Made by a program: the position numbers and the translations under genes. From Corallococcus praedator (lineage in GTDB: Bacteria; Myxococcota; Myxococcia; Myxococcales; Myxococcaceae), in NCBI RefSeq assembly GCF_003612125.1, contig NZ_RAWI01000049.1:1-36465 (forward strand): a stretch of 36,465 nucleotides of DNA, in the 5' to 3' direction. The notes under the pieces are model-generated. The model did not search any database. It was not told where the DNA came from and saw only the letters and a list, made by a program, of their open reading frames with translations. Each line of letters starts with the position of its first letter. The stretch's first letter is position 1. This document shows, one piece after another, positions 27,301 through 35,419 of the stretch.

Positions 27301-28682
27301 GCGCTCCTCTGTTCTTCCGTCGGGTCCGTTGCTTGGGGCGCGCCCGCTGCCGCGACGCCCGCGTGTGGCAGCCAGGCCGCCAGGTCCTGCTTCGCCCGCG
27401 CCGAGTAGGCCGCGCGCTTGTCCGCCTTCTTCATCCGCCCGGACAAGGGCGGGAACAGGCCGTAGATGACGTTGGTGGGCTGGTGCGGATGGTCCGGCGG
27501 GTGCGCTTCCCCCGTGACATGCCGGTACAGCGACCCCAGCGCCGTCGTCGCGGGCGGCGGCACGAACGCCGTGCCGGTGAGGCGCGCGTGCACCGCCAGC
27601 GCAACCAGGTAGCCGCACGCCGCGCTCTCCACGTAGCCCTCCACCCCCGTCACCTGCCCCGCGAAGAACACCCGCCGCTGCGTCTTCAGCGACAGGTCCT
27701 CCGCCAGGAGGCGCGGCGAGTCGATGAACGTGTTGCGGTGGATCTGCCCCATCCGCAGGAACTCCGCGTTCTGCAGGCCCGGGATGCAGGACATGAAGAT
27801 GCGCTTCTGCTCGCCCCACGTCAGGCGCGTCTGGAAGCCCACCATGTTCCACGCCGTGCCGGCCTTGTCCTCCATGCGCAGCTGCACCACCGCGTAGGGG
27901 TCCTTCCCCGTGCGCGGATCCTTCAGCCCCACCGGCTTGAGCGGCCCGAAGGCCAGCGTGTCGTCTCCGCGCTCCGCCATCACCTCGATGGGCAGACACC
28001 CTTCGAAGTATTTCGGTTCCTCGAAGCTGTGCGGCACCAGCTTCTGGCCCGCCTTCACCTCGTTGACGAAGCGGTAGTACTCGTCGCGGTTCATCGGCAG
28101 GTTGAGGTAGTCATCCCCGCCGCCCTTGCCGTAGCGGCTCTGGCGGAACGCCACCTCCATGTCGATGGAGTCCCCGGACAGGATGGGCGCGATGGAGTCG
28201 TAGAAGTAGAGCTTCGTGCCCACGTGGCGCTCCAGCTCCGCCGTGAGCGCGTCCGACGTCAGCGGCCCCGTGGCCACCACCACCACGCCCTCGTCCGGAA
28301 GGTGCTCCACCTCGCCGCCGACAATCTCCACGCCCACGCCCTCCTGGAGCCGGGTGGTGATTTCGCGGGAGAAGCCCTCGCGCTCCACCGCCAGCGCGTC
28401 ACCGGCGGGCACGCGGTGCATGTCCGCGCTGCCCAGCACCAGCGAGCCCAGCGCGCGCAGCTCCGCGTGCAAGAGGCCAATGGCGCTCTCCGGGTTGTCC
28501 GAGCGCAGGGAGTTGCTGCACACCAGCTCCGCGAGCGTGTCCGACTTGTGCGCGGGGGAGCGCTTGTGCGGCTTCATCTCGCGCAGCACCACCGGCACGC
28601 CGCGCCGCGCGAGCTGGTACGCGCACTCGGTGCCCGCCAAGCCCCCGCCAATCACCGTCACCCGCTGCTTCACATCCGACAT
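27297..28682 (-). CDS. trmFO: tRNA (uracil-54-C5)-methyltransferase TrmFO (folate/FAD dependent)
   Basis: A 461-residue flavoprotein that methylates uridine 54 in the T-loop of tRNA using methylene-tetrahydrofolate and FADH2. The N-terminal FAD motif is [30 protein letters not shown] and [16 protein letters not shown] contain conserved cysteines, the second being the expected catalytic one. [20 protein letters not shown] and [19 protein letters not shown] are further TrmFO signatures that separate it from the related GidA. The ATG at 28682 follows GGGGAGG. It overlaps the downstream lipoprotein start by four bases. Length is close to the family norm, with a short Ala/Pro tail. Confidence 0.96.
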   Translation of the reverse strand: MSDVKQRVTVIGGGLAGTECAYQLARRGVPVVLREMKPHKRSPAHKSDTLAELVCSNSLRSDNPESAIGLLHAELRALGSLVLGSADMHRVPAGDALAVEREGFSREITTRLQEGVGVEIVGGEVEHLPDEGVVVVATGPLTSDALTAELERHVGTKLYFYDSIAPILSGDSIDMEVAFRQSRYGKGGGDDYLNLPMNRDEYYRFVNEVKAGQKLVPHSFEEPKYFEGCLPIEVMAERGDDTLAFGPLKPVGLKDPRTGKDPYAVVQLRMEDKAGTAWNMVGFQTRLTWGEQKRIFMSCIPGLQNAEFLRMGQIHRNTFIDSPRLLAEDLSLKTQRRVFFAGQVTGVEGYVESAACGYLVALAVHARLTGTAFVPPPATTALGSLYRHVTGEAHPPDHPHQPTNVIYGLFPPLSGRMKKADKRAAYSARAKQDLAAWLPHAGVAAAGAPQATDPTEEQRSA

Positions 28683-28985
28683 GCAACCTCCCCACGCACC
28701 GGGTGCGTCTTGAGACTCCAGGGCGCCCGGGGCGTCCCTGTTAGCAGGAAGGTCGCGCCCTTTCCCAGCCGTGAAAGCACCAGCGCAACCCCGCGTTCTC
28801 TTTCCACTTCCCGGCCTGCCCACGGCTGGCTGCCTGCCCTGCGTCCCACCATGCGTGCAGACGGGGAGGTGAGGTTTCCCCACCTGGGATCCAACCCTAG
28901 GTTTCTCGCGGTCTTCGCGCCGGGATGCCACACCACCGGCCGCGAGCGCCCTTCAACCGCGAACCGGGATGGGAGTGACGCAGCC
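28683..28985. other. 303-base divergent intergenic region between trmFO and the DksA-like gene
   Basis: The region must carry promoters for both directions, but I find no convincing -35/-10 pair on either strand. Small imperfect palindromes are present, for example AACCCTAGGTTT and a AGGTG ... CACCT pair around 28867-28884. Shine-Dalgarno stretches sit at both ends (GGGGAGG for trmFO, GGGAG for the plus-strand gene). No gene or RNA is supported here. Confidence 0.5.
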
Positions 28986-29378
28986 ATGAGCCGAGCCAAG
29001 GACTTGTTGATGATCCGTGAGCTTCTGCAGAAACGCCGCAAGACGACCGAGGACGCCCAGGCAGGCGCTCGCCGGGAGCTGATGGCGCTGAAGGACCAGG
29101 AGCGCGATCCCGAGTACGAGGAACAGGCCCAGGCGGAGCTGGCGGACTACACCCTGTCCACGCTCATCGAGGCCCAGCGCCGGGAGATCATGCTGATTGA
29201 CGCCGCGCTGCGCCGCATGGACACGGACGTGTTCGGCGAGTGCGTGGACTGCGGCAACGAAATCTCCCTGGACCGGCTGGAGGCCATGCCCTTCGCCATC
29301 CGCTGCGAGGAGGACGCCGCCCTCCACGAGCAGGAGACGCGGGACGCCGCCCGCCACACGGGCAGCCTGTCCCTCTAG
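28986..29378 (+). CDS. DksA/TraR-family protein with three-cysteine zinc site
   Basis: A 130-residue coiled-coil zinc-finger protein of the DksA/TraR group, whose members bind the RNA polymerase secondary channel. Residues 1-80 are a charged helical hairpin. The finger reads CVDCGNEISLDRLEAMPFAI then RCEED: Cys86, Cys89 and Cys107, with Asp110 where the fourth cysteine normally lies. The coiled-coil tip (ERDPEYEEQAQAELADY) lacks the DxxDxA motif that E. coli DksA uses. It could bind zinc through three Cys and one Asp, or be less dependent on zinc. The ATG at 28986 follows GGGAG. It is a single-gene unit facing the motor operon. Role in stringent-response control is inferred from the family. 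Confidence 0.88.
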   Translation: MSRAKDLLMIRELLQKRRKTTEDAQAGARRELMALKDQERDPEYEEQAQAELADYTLSTLIEAQRREIMLIDAALRRMDTDVFGECVDCGNEISLDRLEAMPFAIRCEEDAALHEQETRDAARHTGSLSL

Positions 29379-29393
29379 CGAAGGCATCAGGCG

Positions 29394-29424
29394 CTCCCCC
29401 GTGTGTCCATCCCGCGCGGGGGAG
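29394..29424. terminator. possible bidirectional terminator between convergent genes
   Basis: CTCCCCCG (29394-29401) pairs perfectly with CGGGGGAG (29417-29424) across a 15-base loop. It sits in the 72-base gap between the stops of two converging genes, where a shared terminator is expected. There is no T-run on either side. Confidence 0.45.
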
Positions 29425-29450
29425 TCGTGTGTCCAGCAGGCCGGGTGCGG

Positions 29451-30035
29451 CTACTCCGAGTCGCGCTGGAGCACGATGAAGCGGTAGTTCTCCAGCTCGT
29501 TCTGCCCCGCCGTGTAGAGCACGGTGACGAGCAGGTCGTACGGCACCATCTTGTCCGCGATGACGGACAGCTCGTGGCTGAACGGCGCCGCCGGGTTGCG
29601 CTCGGCGATGAACTTGAGCTTCTTCACTTCCTTCTTCAGCTGCTCATCCAGCCCCAGCACCAGCCGCTTGTTGTCCTCGGGGAACTGCGTCTCCGGGATG
29701 CGCCCGTCCTTCAGCCGCACCACTTCGCGGTCCCCCACCAGGATGTTCTTGGGGGTGATGGTGATGGCCACCGTGTCCTTGGGCGTCGCGCGCGTGGAGG
29801 ACACCGGCGGACGGACGTCCTCGGACGCGGTGATGGCCGCGGAGGACGACGCGAAGGACTTCAGGAGGAACACCAGGATGATGGTCATCATGTCCATCAT
29901 CGCGGTGATGTTGAGCTCCTTCACCTCCGAGGCGGCCTCGCGCTCCTTGCGCTTCTTGCGCGCGAGGGCCCGGCGGTAGCGCATGCGCGCGAGCTGTTCG
30001 GCTTCGGCGGCGGTCGGGGGCGCGGTGTCGGACAT
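29451..30035 (-). CDS. aglS: ExbD/TolR-family motor subunit (AglS-like)
   Basis: A 194-residue inner-membrane protein with one N-terminal span and a periplasmic domain, of the ExbD/TolR family, part of a proton-driven motor. A basic N-terminal segment leads into KELNITAMMDMMTIILVFLL, in which Asp48 is the proton-carrying residue. The periplasmic part ends YDLLVTVLYTAGQ and a beta strand, as in TolR. It starts two bases after the preceding TolR-like gene. The order TolQ-TolR-TolR matches the aglR-aglQ-aglS gliding-motor operon of Myxococcus. The family is certain; the agl name is an inference from operon shape and lineage, since myxobacteria have other TolQR sets. Confidence 0.85.
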   Translation of the reverse strand: MSDTAPPTAAEAEQLARMRYRRALARKKRKEREAASEVKELNITAMMDMMTIILVFLLKSFASSSAAITASEDVRPPVSSTRATPKDTVAITITPKNILVGDREVVRLKDGRIPETQFPEDNKRLVLGLDEQLKKEVKKLKFIAERNPAAPFSHELSVIADKMVPYDLLVTVLYTAGQNELENYRFIVLQRDSE

Positions 30036-30037
30036 GG

Positions 30038-30568
30038 CTACAGGGTGCTCAGGGTGACGTCGGGGAAGAGCAGCTTGCGCTCGGTGGGGCCCGCCGTTTC
30101 GCGCAGGGCGTCCATCGTCTGGATGAGGGCGTCGTAGGGGATGTTCGGATCCGCCGCCACGATGACCTTCGTCTCCTGGGGGAACTCCGCCTTGATCTTC
30201 ACCAGGCGCGCGTTGAGCGCCGCGTAGTCATAGGTGCCGTCCGCGCGCCGCGGCAGCGTGGGCGCATCCCCCTCCGGCGCCGCGGCCTCCTTGCCGTTGC
30301 CCCGGACATAGAGGCCCTTCTCGGAGATGAGCACCTGGAGCATCAGCTTGGGCGCGTCCGCCTCCGCCAGGCCCGCGCTGGCGGAAGCTCCGCCGCCATA
30401 CGTGGGCGCGGACACGTTGAGCGCGCCAAAGGCCGTGAGGCCCGTGATGGAAAGCAGCATGAAGATGATGAGGTTCATGAGGATGTCGAGGTACGGGACG
30501 ATGTTCAGCTCGCCCCCCTCTTCCTCTTCCCTCGGCTTCAGCTTGCGGCGGGAGTAGTAGAACGCCAT
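30038..30568 (-). CDS. aglQ: ExbD/TolR-family motor subunit (AglQ-like)
   Basis: A 176-residue TolR/ExbD protein with one membrane span. The N-terminus MAFYYSRRKLKPREEEEGG is followed by ELNIVPYLDILMNLIIFMLL, in which Asp28 is the conserved channel-facing acid. As I recall, published work on M. xanthus AglQ uses the substitution D28N to stop gliding; the same residue number here supports the assignment. The periplasmic domain ends NIPYDALIQTMDALRETAG, a TolR hallmark. GGAG lies about 9 bases before the ATG. The gene is 25 bases after the TolQ-like gene and two bases before the second TolR-like gene. Confidence 0.87.
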   Translation of the reverse strand: MAFYYSRRKLKPREEEEGGELNIVPYLDILMNLIIFMLLSITGLTAFGALNVSAPTYGGGASASAGLAEADAPKLMLQVLISEKGLYVRGNGKEAAAPEGDAPTLPRRADGTYDYAALNARLVKIKAEFPQETKVIVAADPNIPYDALIQTMDALRETAGPTERKLLFPDVTLSTL

Positions 30569-30593
30569 GCGTGGCTCCGGAAGCCAGCGGGGA

Positions 30594-31346
30594 CTACGAC
30601 GCCGCCCGGACGTCGTCGTCCGCGGGGACGACTTCCAGCGAGCCGCGCCGCGACAGCAGGTTCTCCAGCTTCAGCGCGTTGAGCTCCACCGACTCCACCA
30701 TGTTCTTCGAGTACGTGTGGAAGAACAGGTGCGACACGATGCAGAGCACCGCGATGGAGAGCCCGAAGCCCGTGTTGTACATGGCCTCCGAGATGCCGTT
30801 GGAGAGCAGCGCCTGCTTCTGCTCCGCCGGCACGTTGCCCAGCGCGCGGAAGGTGCCGATGAGGCCCACGATGGTGCCGACGAGGCCCACCAGCGTCGCG
30901 ATGTTCGCGAGCGACCACAGCCACTGCACCCGGCGCGAGACGTGCGGCGTGTACTCCGCCAGCGCCTCCTCCACGGCCTTGGCCACTTCCAGCTCGCCGC
31001 GGTTCGCGTTGATGAGCCCCGCGCGGATGACGCGGGCCAGCGGCGAGCGCGGCGCCATGCCGCAGAACTTCACCGCGCGGTCCAGGTTGCCGCTGCGCAC
31101 CATCTTGTGGACCTGTTCGATGAACGCGCTCGCGTTGAGCCGGTAGCGGAACAGCAGCGTCACCGCGCGCTCCCCGATGACGGCCATGGACGCGGCCAGC
31201 CAGAACAGGTTCACGAACATGAACGGACCGCCGGCCTTGAAGGCGCCGACGATGAAATCCCCCAGGCCTCCGGAGGAAGCATGGCCGGCCGCGGGAGCCG
31301 CCTCGGCCAAGACCATGCTCAACAACGCGTTCACGGAGGGATTCAT
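30594..31346 (-). CDS. aglR: MotA/TolQ/ExbB proton-channel protein (AglR-like)
   Basis: A 250-residue inner-membrane channel protein with three hydrophobic segments. The first is near FMFVNLFWLAASMAVIGERA. The last two carry the family signature NIATLVGLVGTIVGLIGTFR and MYNTGFGLSIAVLCIVSHLF. It assembles with TolR-type subunits to turn proton flow into motion. I chose the ATG at 31346, with AAAGGACG about 11 bases upstream; a start at 31382 would add 12 residues. It is the first gene of the three-gene unit, and a consensus -35 promoter lies about 90-120 bases upstream. By operon shape it is the AglR candidate. Confidence 0.88.
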   Translation of the reverse strand: MNPSVNALLSMVLAEAAPAAGHASSGGLGDFIVGAFKAGGPFMFVNLFWLAASMAVIGERAVTLLFRYRLNASAFIEQVHKMVRSGNLDRAVKFCGMAPRSPLARVIRAGLINANRGELEVAKAVEEALAEYTPHVSRRVQWLWSLANIATLVGLVGTIVGLIGTFRALGNVPAEQKQALLSNGISEAMYNTGFGLSIAVLCIVSHLFFHTYSKNMVESVELNALKLENLLSRRGSLEVVPADDDVRAAS

Positions 31347-31435
31347 CGCGGAGTGCGTCCTTTCGCTGCCCCCCGCGCGCACCCCTGCCGCGTACGGGCA
31401 GGAGGCTTGCGATCACGGGCTGGGAGCAATCAGGA

Positions 31436-31465
31436 CTTCTAGGACTTCGCCCGCGAGGGTGTCAA
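31436..31465 (-). promoter_or_regulatory. candidate sigma-70-type promoter for the TolQ-TolR-TolR operon
   Basis: On the minus strand a perfect TTGACA (-35, 31465-31460) is followed after 18 bases by TAGAAG (-10, 31441-31436, 4 of 6 matches to TATAAT). Transcription would start near 31428, giving an 80-base leader before the motor genes. It lies just after a hairpin that could end topA, so the motor operon can be expressed independently. Confidence 0.6.
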
Positions 31466-31466
31466 G

Positions 31467-31492
31467 CCAGGGGGGTCCAGCCAGCCCCCTGG
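31467..31492 (-). terminator. possible terminator hairpin after topA
   Basis: CCAGGGGG (31467-31474) pairs with CCCCCTGG (31485-31492), a perfect 8-base-pair stem with a 10-base loop, 18 bases past the topA stop on the minus strand. CTTGACA follows rather than a T-run. Its position between topA and the motor promoter supports a terminator role. Confidence 0.5.
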
Positions 31493-31510
31493 AATGACTC
31501 AGCTTTCCGC

Positions 31511-34129
31511 TCAGGCCGCCGAAGAAGGCGGGGGAGCGACCGGTGCCTCGCCAGCAGCCCCCACGGCTGCCTCCGTCGGAGCGCCCAGGCCGCCCTGCTC
31601 CACCACCTCGCGGCGGTAGTCGCATTCCTTGTTCGGGCAGGAGATGTAGGCGCCGTCCCGCTTGGAGTACTTCTGCAGGAGGTACGGCGACGCGCACTGA
31701 GGGCACGCCTCCGCGAGCGGCCGGTCCCACGCGGCGAACTTGCACTCCGGATACCGGTTGCAGCCGAAGAAGATCTTCCCCCGGCCACTGCGGCGTTCGG
31801 TGAGGTAGCCCACCTTGCACTCCGGGCAGTTCACCCCGATGGAGATGGGCTTGGACGTCTTGCAGTCCGGGTAGCCCGAGCACGCCATGAAGCGTCCGAA
31901 CCGGCCGCGCTTGATGACCATGGGCTTGCCGCACTTCTCGCACTTCTCGTCCGTGGTCTCCTCCTCCACGATGACGATCTTCCCCTCGGCGTCCCGCTTG
32001 AAGTCCTTGGTGTTCTTGCAGTCGGGGTAGTTCGAGCAGGCGAGGAAGTGGCCCATCTTCCCGAACTTGATGACGAACGGGTTGCCGCACTTCTCGCAGG
32101 CGATGTCGGTCTTGATCTCCTCGCGCTTGACGTCGCGCATCTCCGCTTCGGCCTTCTCCAGGGTCTCCTTGAAGGGCCCGTAGAAGTCGTGGAGGACGGT
32201 CTTCCAGCTGGCGCCGCCGTCGGAGATCTGATCGAGCTTCTCCTCCATGCTGGCCGTGAACGACACGTCCAGCTCGTGGGGAAAGTGCTTCACCAGCAGC
32301 TCGTTGGTCATCTGCCCCAGGTCCGTGGGCCGGAAGCGGCTCTCCAGCTTCTCCACGTACTTCTTGTCCTGGATGTTGGAGAGGATGGCCGCGTACGTGG
32401 ACGGGCGCCCGATGCCGCGCTCTTCCAGCTCCTTCACCAGCGTGGCCTCGCTGAAGCGCGGGGGCGGCTGGGTGAAGTGCTGCTCGTTGAGCAGCTTGTG
32501 CAGGGCCAGGACTTCGCCCTCGTTGAGGGGCGGCAGTTCGCCCACCACGTCCTCGGCGCCGTCTTCACCGGCGGCCTTGGCCTTGTCGCGCTCGGACTCC
32601 TCTTCCGGCGTGAGGCCGGCGCCGTACACGCCCAGGTAGCCCGGGAACTTCAGGGTGCTGCCGGACGCGCGGAACGTGGCGCGGCCCGCGGTGATGTCCG
32701 CGGCCGTCTGGTCGTACACGGCGGGCTTCATCTGGCACGCGACGAAGCGGTTCCAGATGAGCTCGTAGAGGCGGAACATGTCCGACTCGTCCATCGCGTC
32801 GAAGAAGGGACGCACGCGCTCGGGCGGGTACTCCAGGGACGTGGGCCGGATGGCCTCGTGCGCGTCCTGGGCGCTCTTGCGGCTCTTGTAGACCATGGGC
32901 TCCGGCGGCAGGTAGTCCGCGCCGTACTTCTGGCCGATGAACTCCCGCACCTGCGTGACGGCGTCGTCCGACAGACGCGTGGAGTCCGTACGCATGTACG
33001 TGATGAGCGCCGTCTGGCCCTCTTCACCCAGCGGCACGCCTTCGTACAGCTTCTGCGCCAACGTCATCGTCTTCTTGGCGGTGAAGTGCAGACGGTTGGC
33101 GGCCTCCTGCTGGAGCTTGGAGGTGATGAACGGAGCGGGCGCGTTGCGGCGGCGCTCCTTGCGGTCCACCTTGGTGACGGTGAAGGGCGCGTCCTTCAGC
33201 TCCGCGACCAGCCCGTCCGTGGTGGCGCGGTCCTTCAGCTCCACCTTCTTGCCGTCCACGCGGGACAGCTTGGCCTTGAAGGGCGGAGGACCCTGGGGGC
33301 CCTGCACCAGCGCGTCCAGCGTCCAGTACTCCTCCGGCGTGAAGGCCTTGATCTCCGTCTCGCGCTCCACGATGAGGCGCACGGCGACGGACTGCACGCG
33401 GCCGGCGGACAGGCCCCGGCGGATCTTCTTCCAGAGCAGCGGCGAGATTTGATAGCCGACGAGCCGGTCCAGGATGCGCCGGGTCTGCTGCGAGTCGTAG
33501 TTGTCCTGGTTGAGCTCGCGCGGATTGGCGATGGCTTCCTGCACCGCCTTCTTGGTGATCTCGTTGAAGGTCACCCGGAGGGAGTCGGGGTGGGCCAGTT
33601 CCTCCTTGATGTGCCAGGCGATGGCCTCGCCCTCGCGGTCGGGGTCCGTCGCGAGGAACACGCGGTCCACCGTCCTGGCCGTCTTCTTCAGCTCGTTGAG
33701 GACCTTCTCCTTGCCCTTGATGACCGTGTACTCGGGCTTGAAGTCGTCCTCCACGTCGACGCCAATCTTGCTCTTGGGCAGATCCTTCACGTGCCCCACG
33801 GACGCCTTCACCGTGTAGCCGCTGCCCAGGTACTTCTTGATGGTCTTGGCCTTGGCGGGAGACTCCACCACCACCAGGTAGTGCGGGCCCTTGCCACGGC
33901 GCTCGGGGACTTCCTCCTCCGCGTCGGCATCCGCGTCCACGGTGGGCAGTTCCTCGCCGTCCGCGCCACGGCGACGGGCCGCCGTCTTCTTCTTGGCCGA
34001 GGCCTTCTTCGCCGCCGTCTTCTTCTTGGCGGGCGCCTTCTTGGCAGCCGGCTTCTTGGAGGCCGCCTTCTTGGGCGTCTCCTCCGCCGCTTCCGTCTGC
34101 GCCGCCTGTGTCTTCTTCCGCGTGGCCAT
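31511..34129 (-). CDS. topA: DNA topoisomerase I (type IA)
   Basis: An 872-residue type IA topoisomerase that relaxes negative supercoils through a 5'-phosphotyrosine link. Residues 1-80 are a Lys/Ala-rich tail (KKAASKKPAAKKAPAKKKTA ...), then an acidic patch. The Toprim domain starts at about 84 (HYLVVVESPAKAKTIKKYLG) with the metal-binding DPDREGEAIAWHI. The active-site Tyr378 is in ALITYMRTDSTRLS. Four C-terminal zinc ribbons follow: CEKCGNPFVIKFG, CEKCGKPMVIKRG, CPECKVGYLTERR and CPQCASPYLLQKYS, each with a second Cys pair; E. coli TopA has three plus others degenerate. The ATG at 34129 follows AGGAGAG, 23 bases after the dprA stop, so both are probably one unit. The histone-H1-like tail is unusual but found in some actinobacterial and myxobacterial DNA-binding proteins. 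Confidence 0.96.
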   Translation of the reverse strand: MATRKKTQAAQTEAAEETPKKAASKKPAAKKAPAKKKTAAKKASAKKKTAARRRGADGEELPTVDADADAEEEVPERRGKGPHYLVVVESPAKAKTIKKYLGSGYTVKASVGHVKDLPKSKIGVDVEDDFKPEYTVIKGKEKVLNELKKTARTVDRVFLATDPDREGEAIAWHIKEELAHPDSLRVTFNEITKKAVQEAIANPRELNQDNYDSQQTRRILDRLVGYQISPLLWKKIRRGLSAGRVQSVAVRLIVERETEIKAFTPEEYWTLDALVQGPQGPPPFKAKLSRVDGKKVELKDRATTDGLVAELKDAPFTVTKVDRKERRRNAPAPFITSKLQQEAANRLHFTAKKTMTLAQKLYEGVPLGEEGQTALITYMRTDSTRLSDDAVTQVREFIGQKYGADYLPPEPMVYKSRKSAQDAHEAIRPTSLEYPPERVRPFFDAMDESDMFRLYELIWNRFVACQMKPAVYDQTAADITAGRATFRASGSTLKFPGYLGVYGAGLTPEEESERDKAKAAGEDGAEDVVGELPPLNEGEVLALHKLLNEQHFTQPPPRFSEATLVKELEERGIGRPSTYAAILSNIQDKKYVEKLESRFRPTDLGQMTNELLVKHFPHELDVSFTASMEEKLDQISDGGASWKTVLHDFYGPFKETLEKAEAEMRDVKREEIKTDIACEKCGNPFVIKFGKMGHFLACSNYPDCKNTKDFKRDAEGKIVIVEEETTDEKCEKCGKPMVIKRGRFGRFMACSGYPDCKTSKPISIGVNCPECKVGYLTERRSGRGKIFFGCNRYPECKFAAWDRPLAEACPQCASPYLLQKYSKRDGAYISCPNKECDYRREVVEQGGLGAPTEAAVGAAGEAPVAPPPSSAA

Positions 34130-34152
34130 GGCTCTCCTACCTCGGACTGCCT

Positions 34153-35277
34153 TCAAACCTTCTCGTACCGTTTACCCGGGTGCTGGACCACCAGCCCCGA
34201 CAATTCCAACTCCACCAGGGCGCTCGTGAGCGCGGCGGGGGACAGCGGACTCTGGGCGAGCACCTCGTCAAAAGACCGGGGAACCCTGTCCAACAGTCCA
34301 TAAGCCCCGCGCGCTTCCACGGACAGCGCCTCCCACCAACCTCCTTCACGCCCCGCGGGCACCGCCCGGCCGGGATGAACGCCCACCACCGCGCAGATCG
34401 CTTCAGCGGACGTACAGGCCCGGGCCCGCCCGTCCGCCAGCAGGGCGTTGCAACCCGCCGCCGCCGGCTGCCAGACATCTCCAGGCAGGGCGAACACCGG
34501 CCGCCCCTGCGCCCGGGCCGCGTCCGCCGTGTACAGGCTCCCGGACTCCAGCCCGGCCCGCATCACCAGCACCGCGTCCGACGCCCCAGCGATGAGTCGG
34601 TTGCGCCGGGGGAAGGTCGTCGTGCTCGCCCGGACTCCCGGCGGCAGCTCGCTGAAGAACACCCCTCCCTGTCCCAGGAAGTGGGGCAGCAGCCGGGCCT
34701 GGGCCGGGTCCAGCGCGTCCAGCGCCGACCCCAGGAAGGCCCACGTCTCCCCCGCCGCGTCCAGGGCGCCCCAGTGGCACGCCCTGTCCACGCCCTCCGC
34801 CGCGCCCGACACCACCCCCACACCCGCCTCCGAAACCTTCCGGGCGAACGTGCGGGCGAACGGCAGGAAGCCCTGGTCGGGGTGACGGCTGCCCACCATC
34901 GCCAGGCGCCGCCGGGGCGGTCCAGGCTCACCCCGGTAGAACAAGAGCGGCGGCGCGTCCTCCAGCCCCACCAGCCGGGCGGGATGGGCCGGCGAGCCCG
35001 CGAAGGCCACCCGGATGCCCGCCACGTCGCAGGCGGACTCCACGCGCGAGGCCACGTCGTCCAGCGAAGCGACGGCCGCCAGGCGCTGACGGACGGGTGC
35101 GGGCACCGGAACGTCGGACACCCAGTCCCGAACCGGGGCGGACGCGAGGCGGGCCAGCTCCCCTCCAGCGAACGCACGCACGGCGGCCAACGTCCGGGGC
35201 CCCAGGCCAGGGATGGCCCAGAGCGCCAGGCAGGCGCGGCGTTCTGCGGTGGGTGTGCCCGTGTCGGTCTCTGTCAT
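34153..35277 (-). CDS. dprA: DNA-processing protein DprA (Smf)
   Basis: A 374-residue cytoplasmic protein that loads RecA onto single-stranded DNA taken up in natural transformation. Order: an N-terminal SAM/HhH-like region (LWAIPGLGPRTLAAV), a Rossmann-fold core (RRLAMVGSRHPDQGFLPFA, VGVVSGAAEGVDRACHWGAL, FPRRNRLIAGASDAVLVMRA) and a C-terminal winged helix (PRSFDEVLAQSPLSPAALTS ... LSGLVVQHPGKRYEKV). The ATG at 35277 follows GGGGGAC; a start at 35301 would add 8 residues. It precedes topA, an order known from several bacteria. A palindrome with a TATATA core lies 21-38 bases upstream of the start and is the likely promoter or operator. Confidence 0.95.
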   Translation of the reverse strand: MTETDTGTPTAERRACLALWAIPGLGPRTLAAVRAFAGGELARLASAPVRDWVSDVPVPAPVRQRLAAVASLDDVASRVESACDVAGIRVAFAGSPAHPARLVGLEDAPPLLFYRGEPGPPRRRLAMVGSRHPDQGFLPFARTFARKVSEAGVGVVSGAAEGVDRACHWGALDAAGETWAFLGSALDALDPAQARLLPHFLGQGGVFFSELPPGVRASTTTFPRRNRLIAGASDAVLVMRAGLESGSLYTADAARAQGRPVFALPGDVWQPAAAGCNALLADGRARACTSAEAICAVVGVHPGRAVPAGREGGWWEALSVEARGAYGLLDRVPRSFDEVLAQSPLSPAALTSALVELELSGLVVQHPGKRYEKV

Positions 35278-35297
35278 GCCCGTCCCCCGCCTGTTTC

Positions 35298-35315
35298 CCA
35301 CCTATATAGAGGTGG
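35298..35315 (-). promoter_or_regulatory. palindrome with TATATA core before dprA
   Basis: CCACCT-ATATAG-AGGTGG has perfect 6-base arms around a six-base AT-rich core, in otherwise GC-rich DNA. On the minus strand its centre, TATATA, sits about 30 bases before the dprA ATG, a good place for a -10 box. A matching -35 is weak (TGTCAC). It may be a promoter overlapped by an operator. Confidence 0.45.
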
Positions 35316-35360
35316 ACCGGGAGGGGCGTGACACATAACACCGGAACATCGGTGGTCAAG

Positions 35361-35385
35361 CGGCCCGCCCCTCCAGGGCGGGCCG
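35361..35385 (-). terminator. GC hairpin after the LysM gene
   Basis: CGGCCCGCCC (35361-35370) pairs perfectly with GGGCGGGCCG (35376-35385) around CTCCA. It lies 35 bases after the LysM gene stop and upstream of the dprA promoter region. The stem is strong; the following CTTGACC is not a good T-run. Confidence 0.55.
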
Positions 35386-35419
35386 GAATGCAGCTTTCCT
35401 GCCGTTCGGAGGCCCGTGC

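Noticed and set aside
32048-34303. A 751-residue plus-strand open frame opposite topA
   Set aside because: The topA frame has all catalytic motifs and zinc ribbons. The opposite frame has none and is Val/Leu/His rich.
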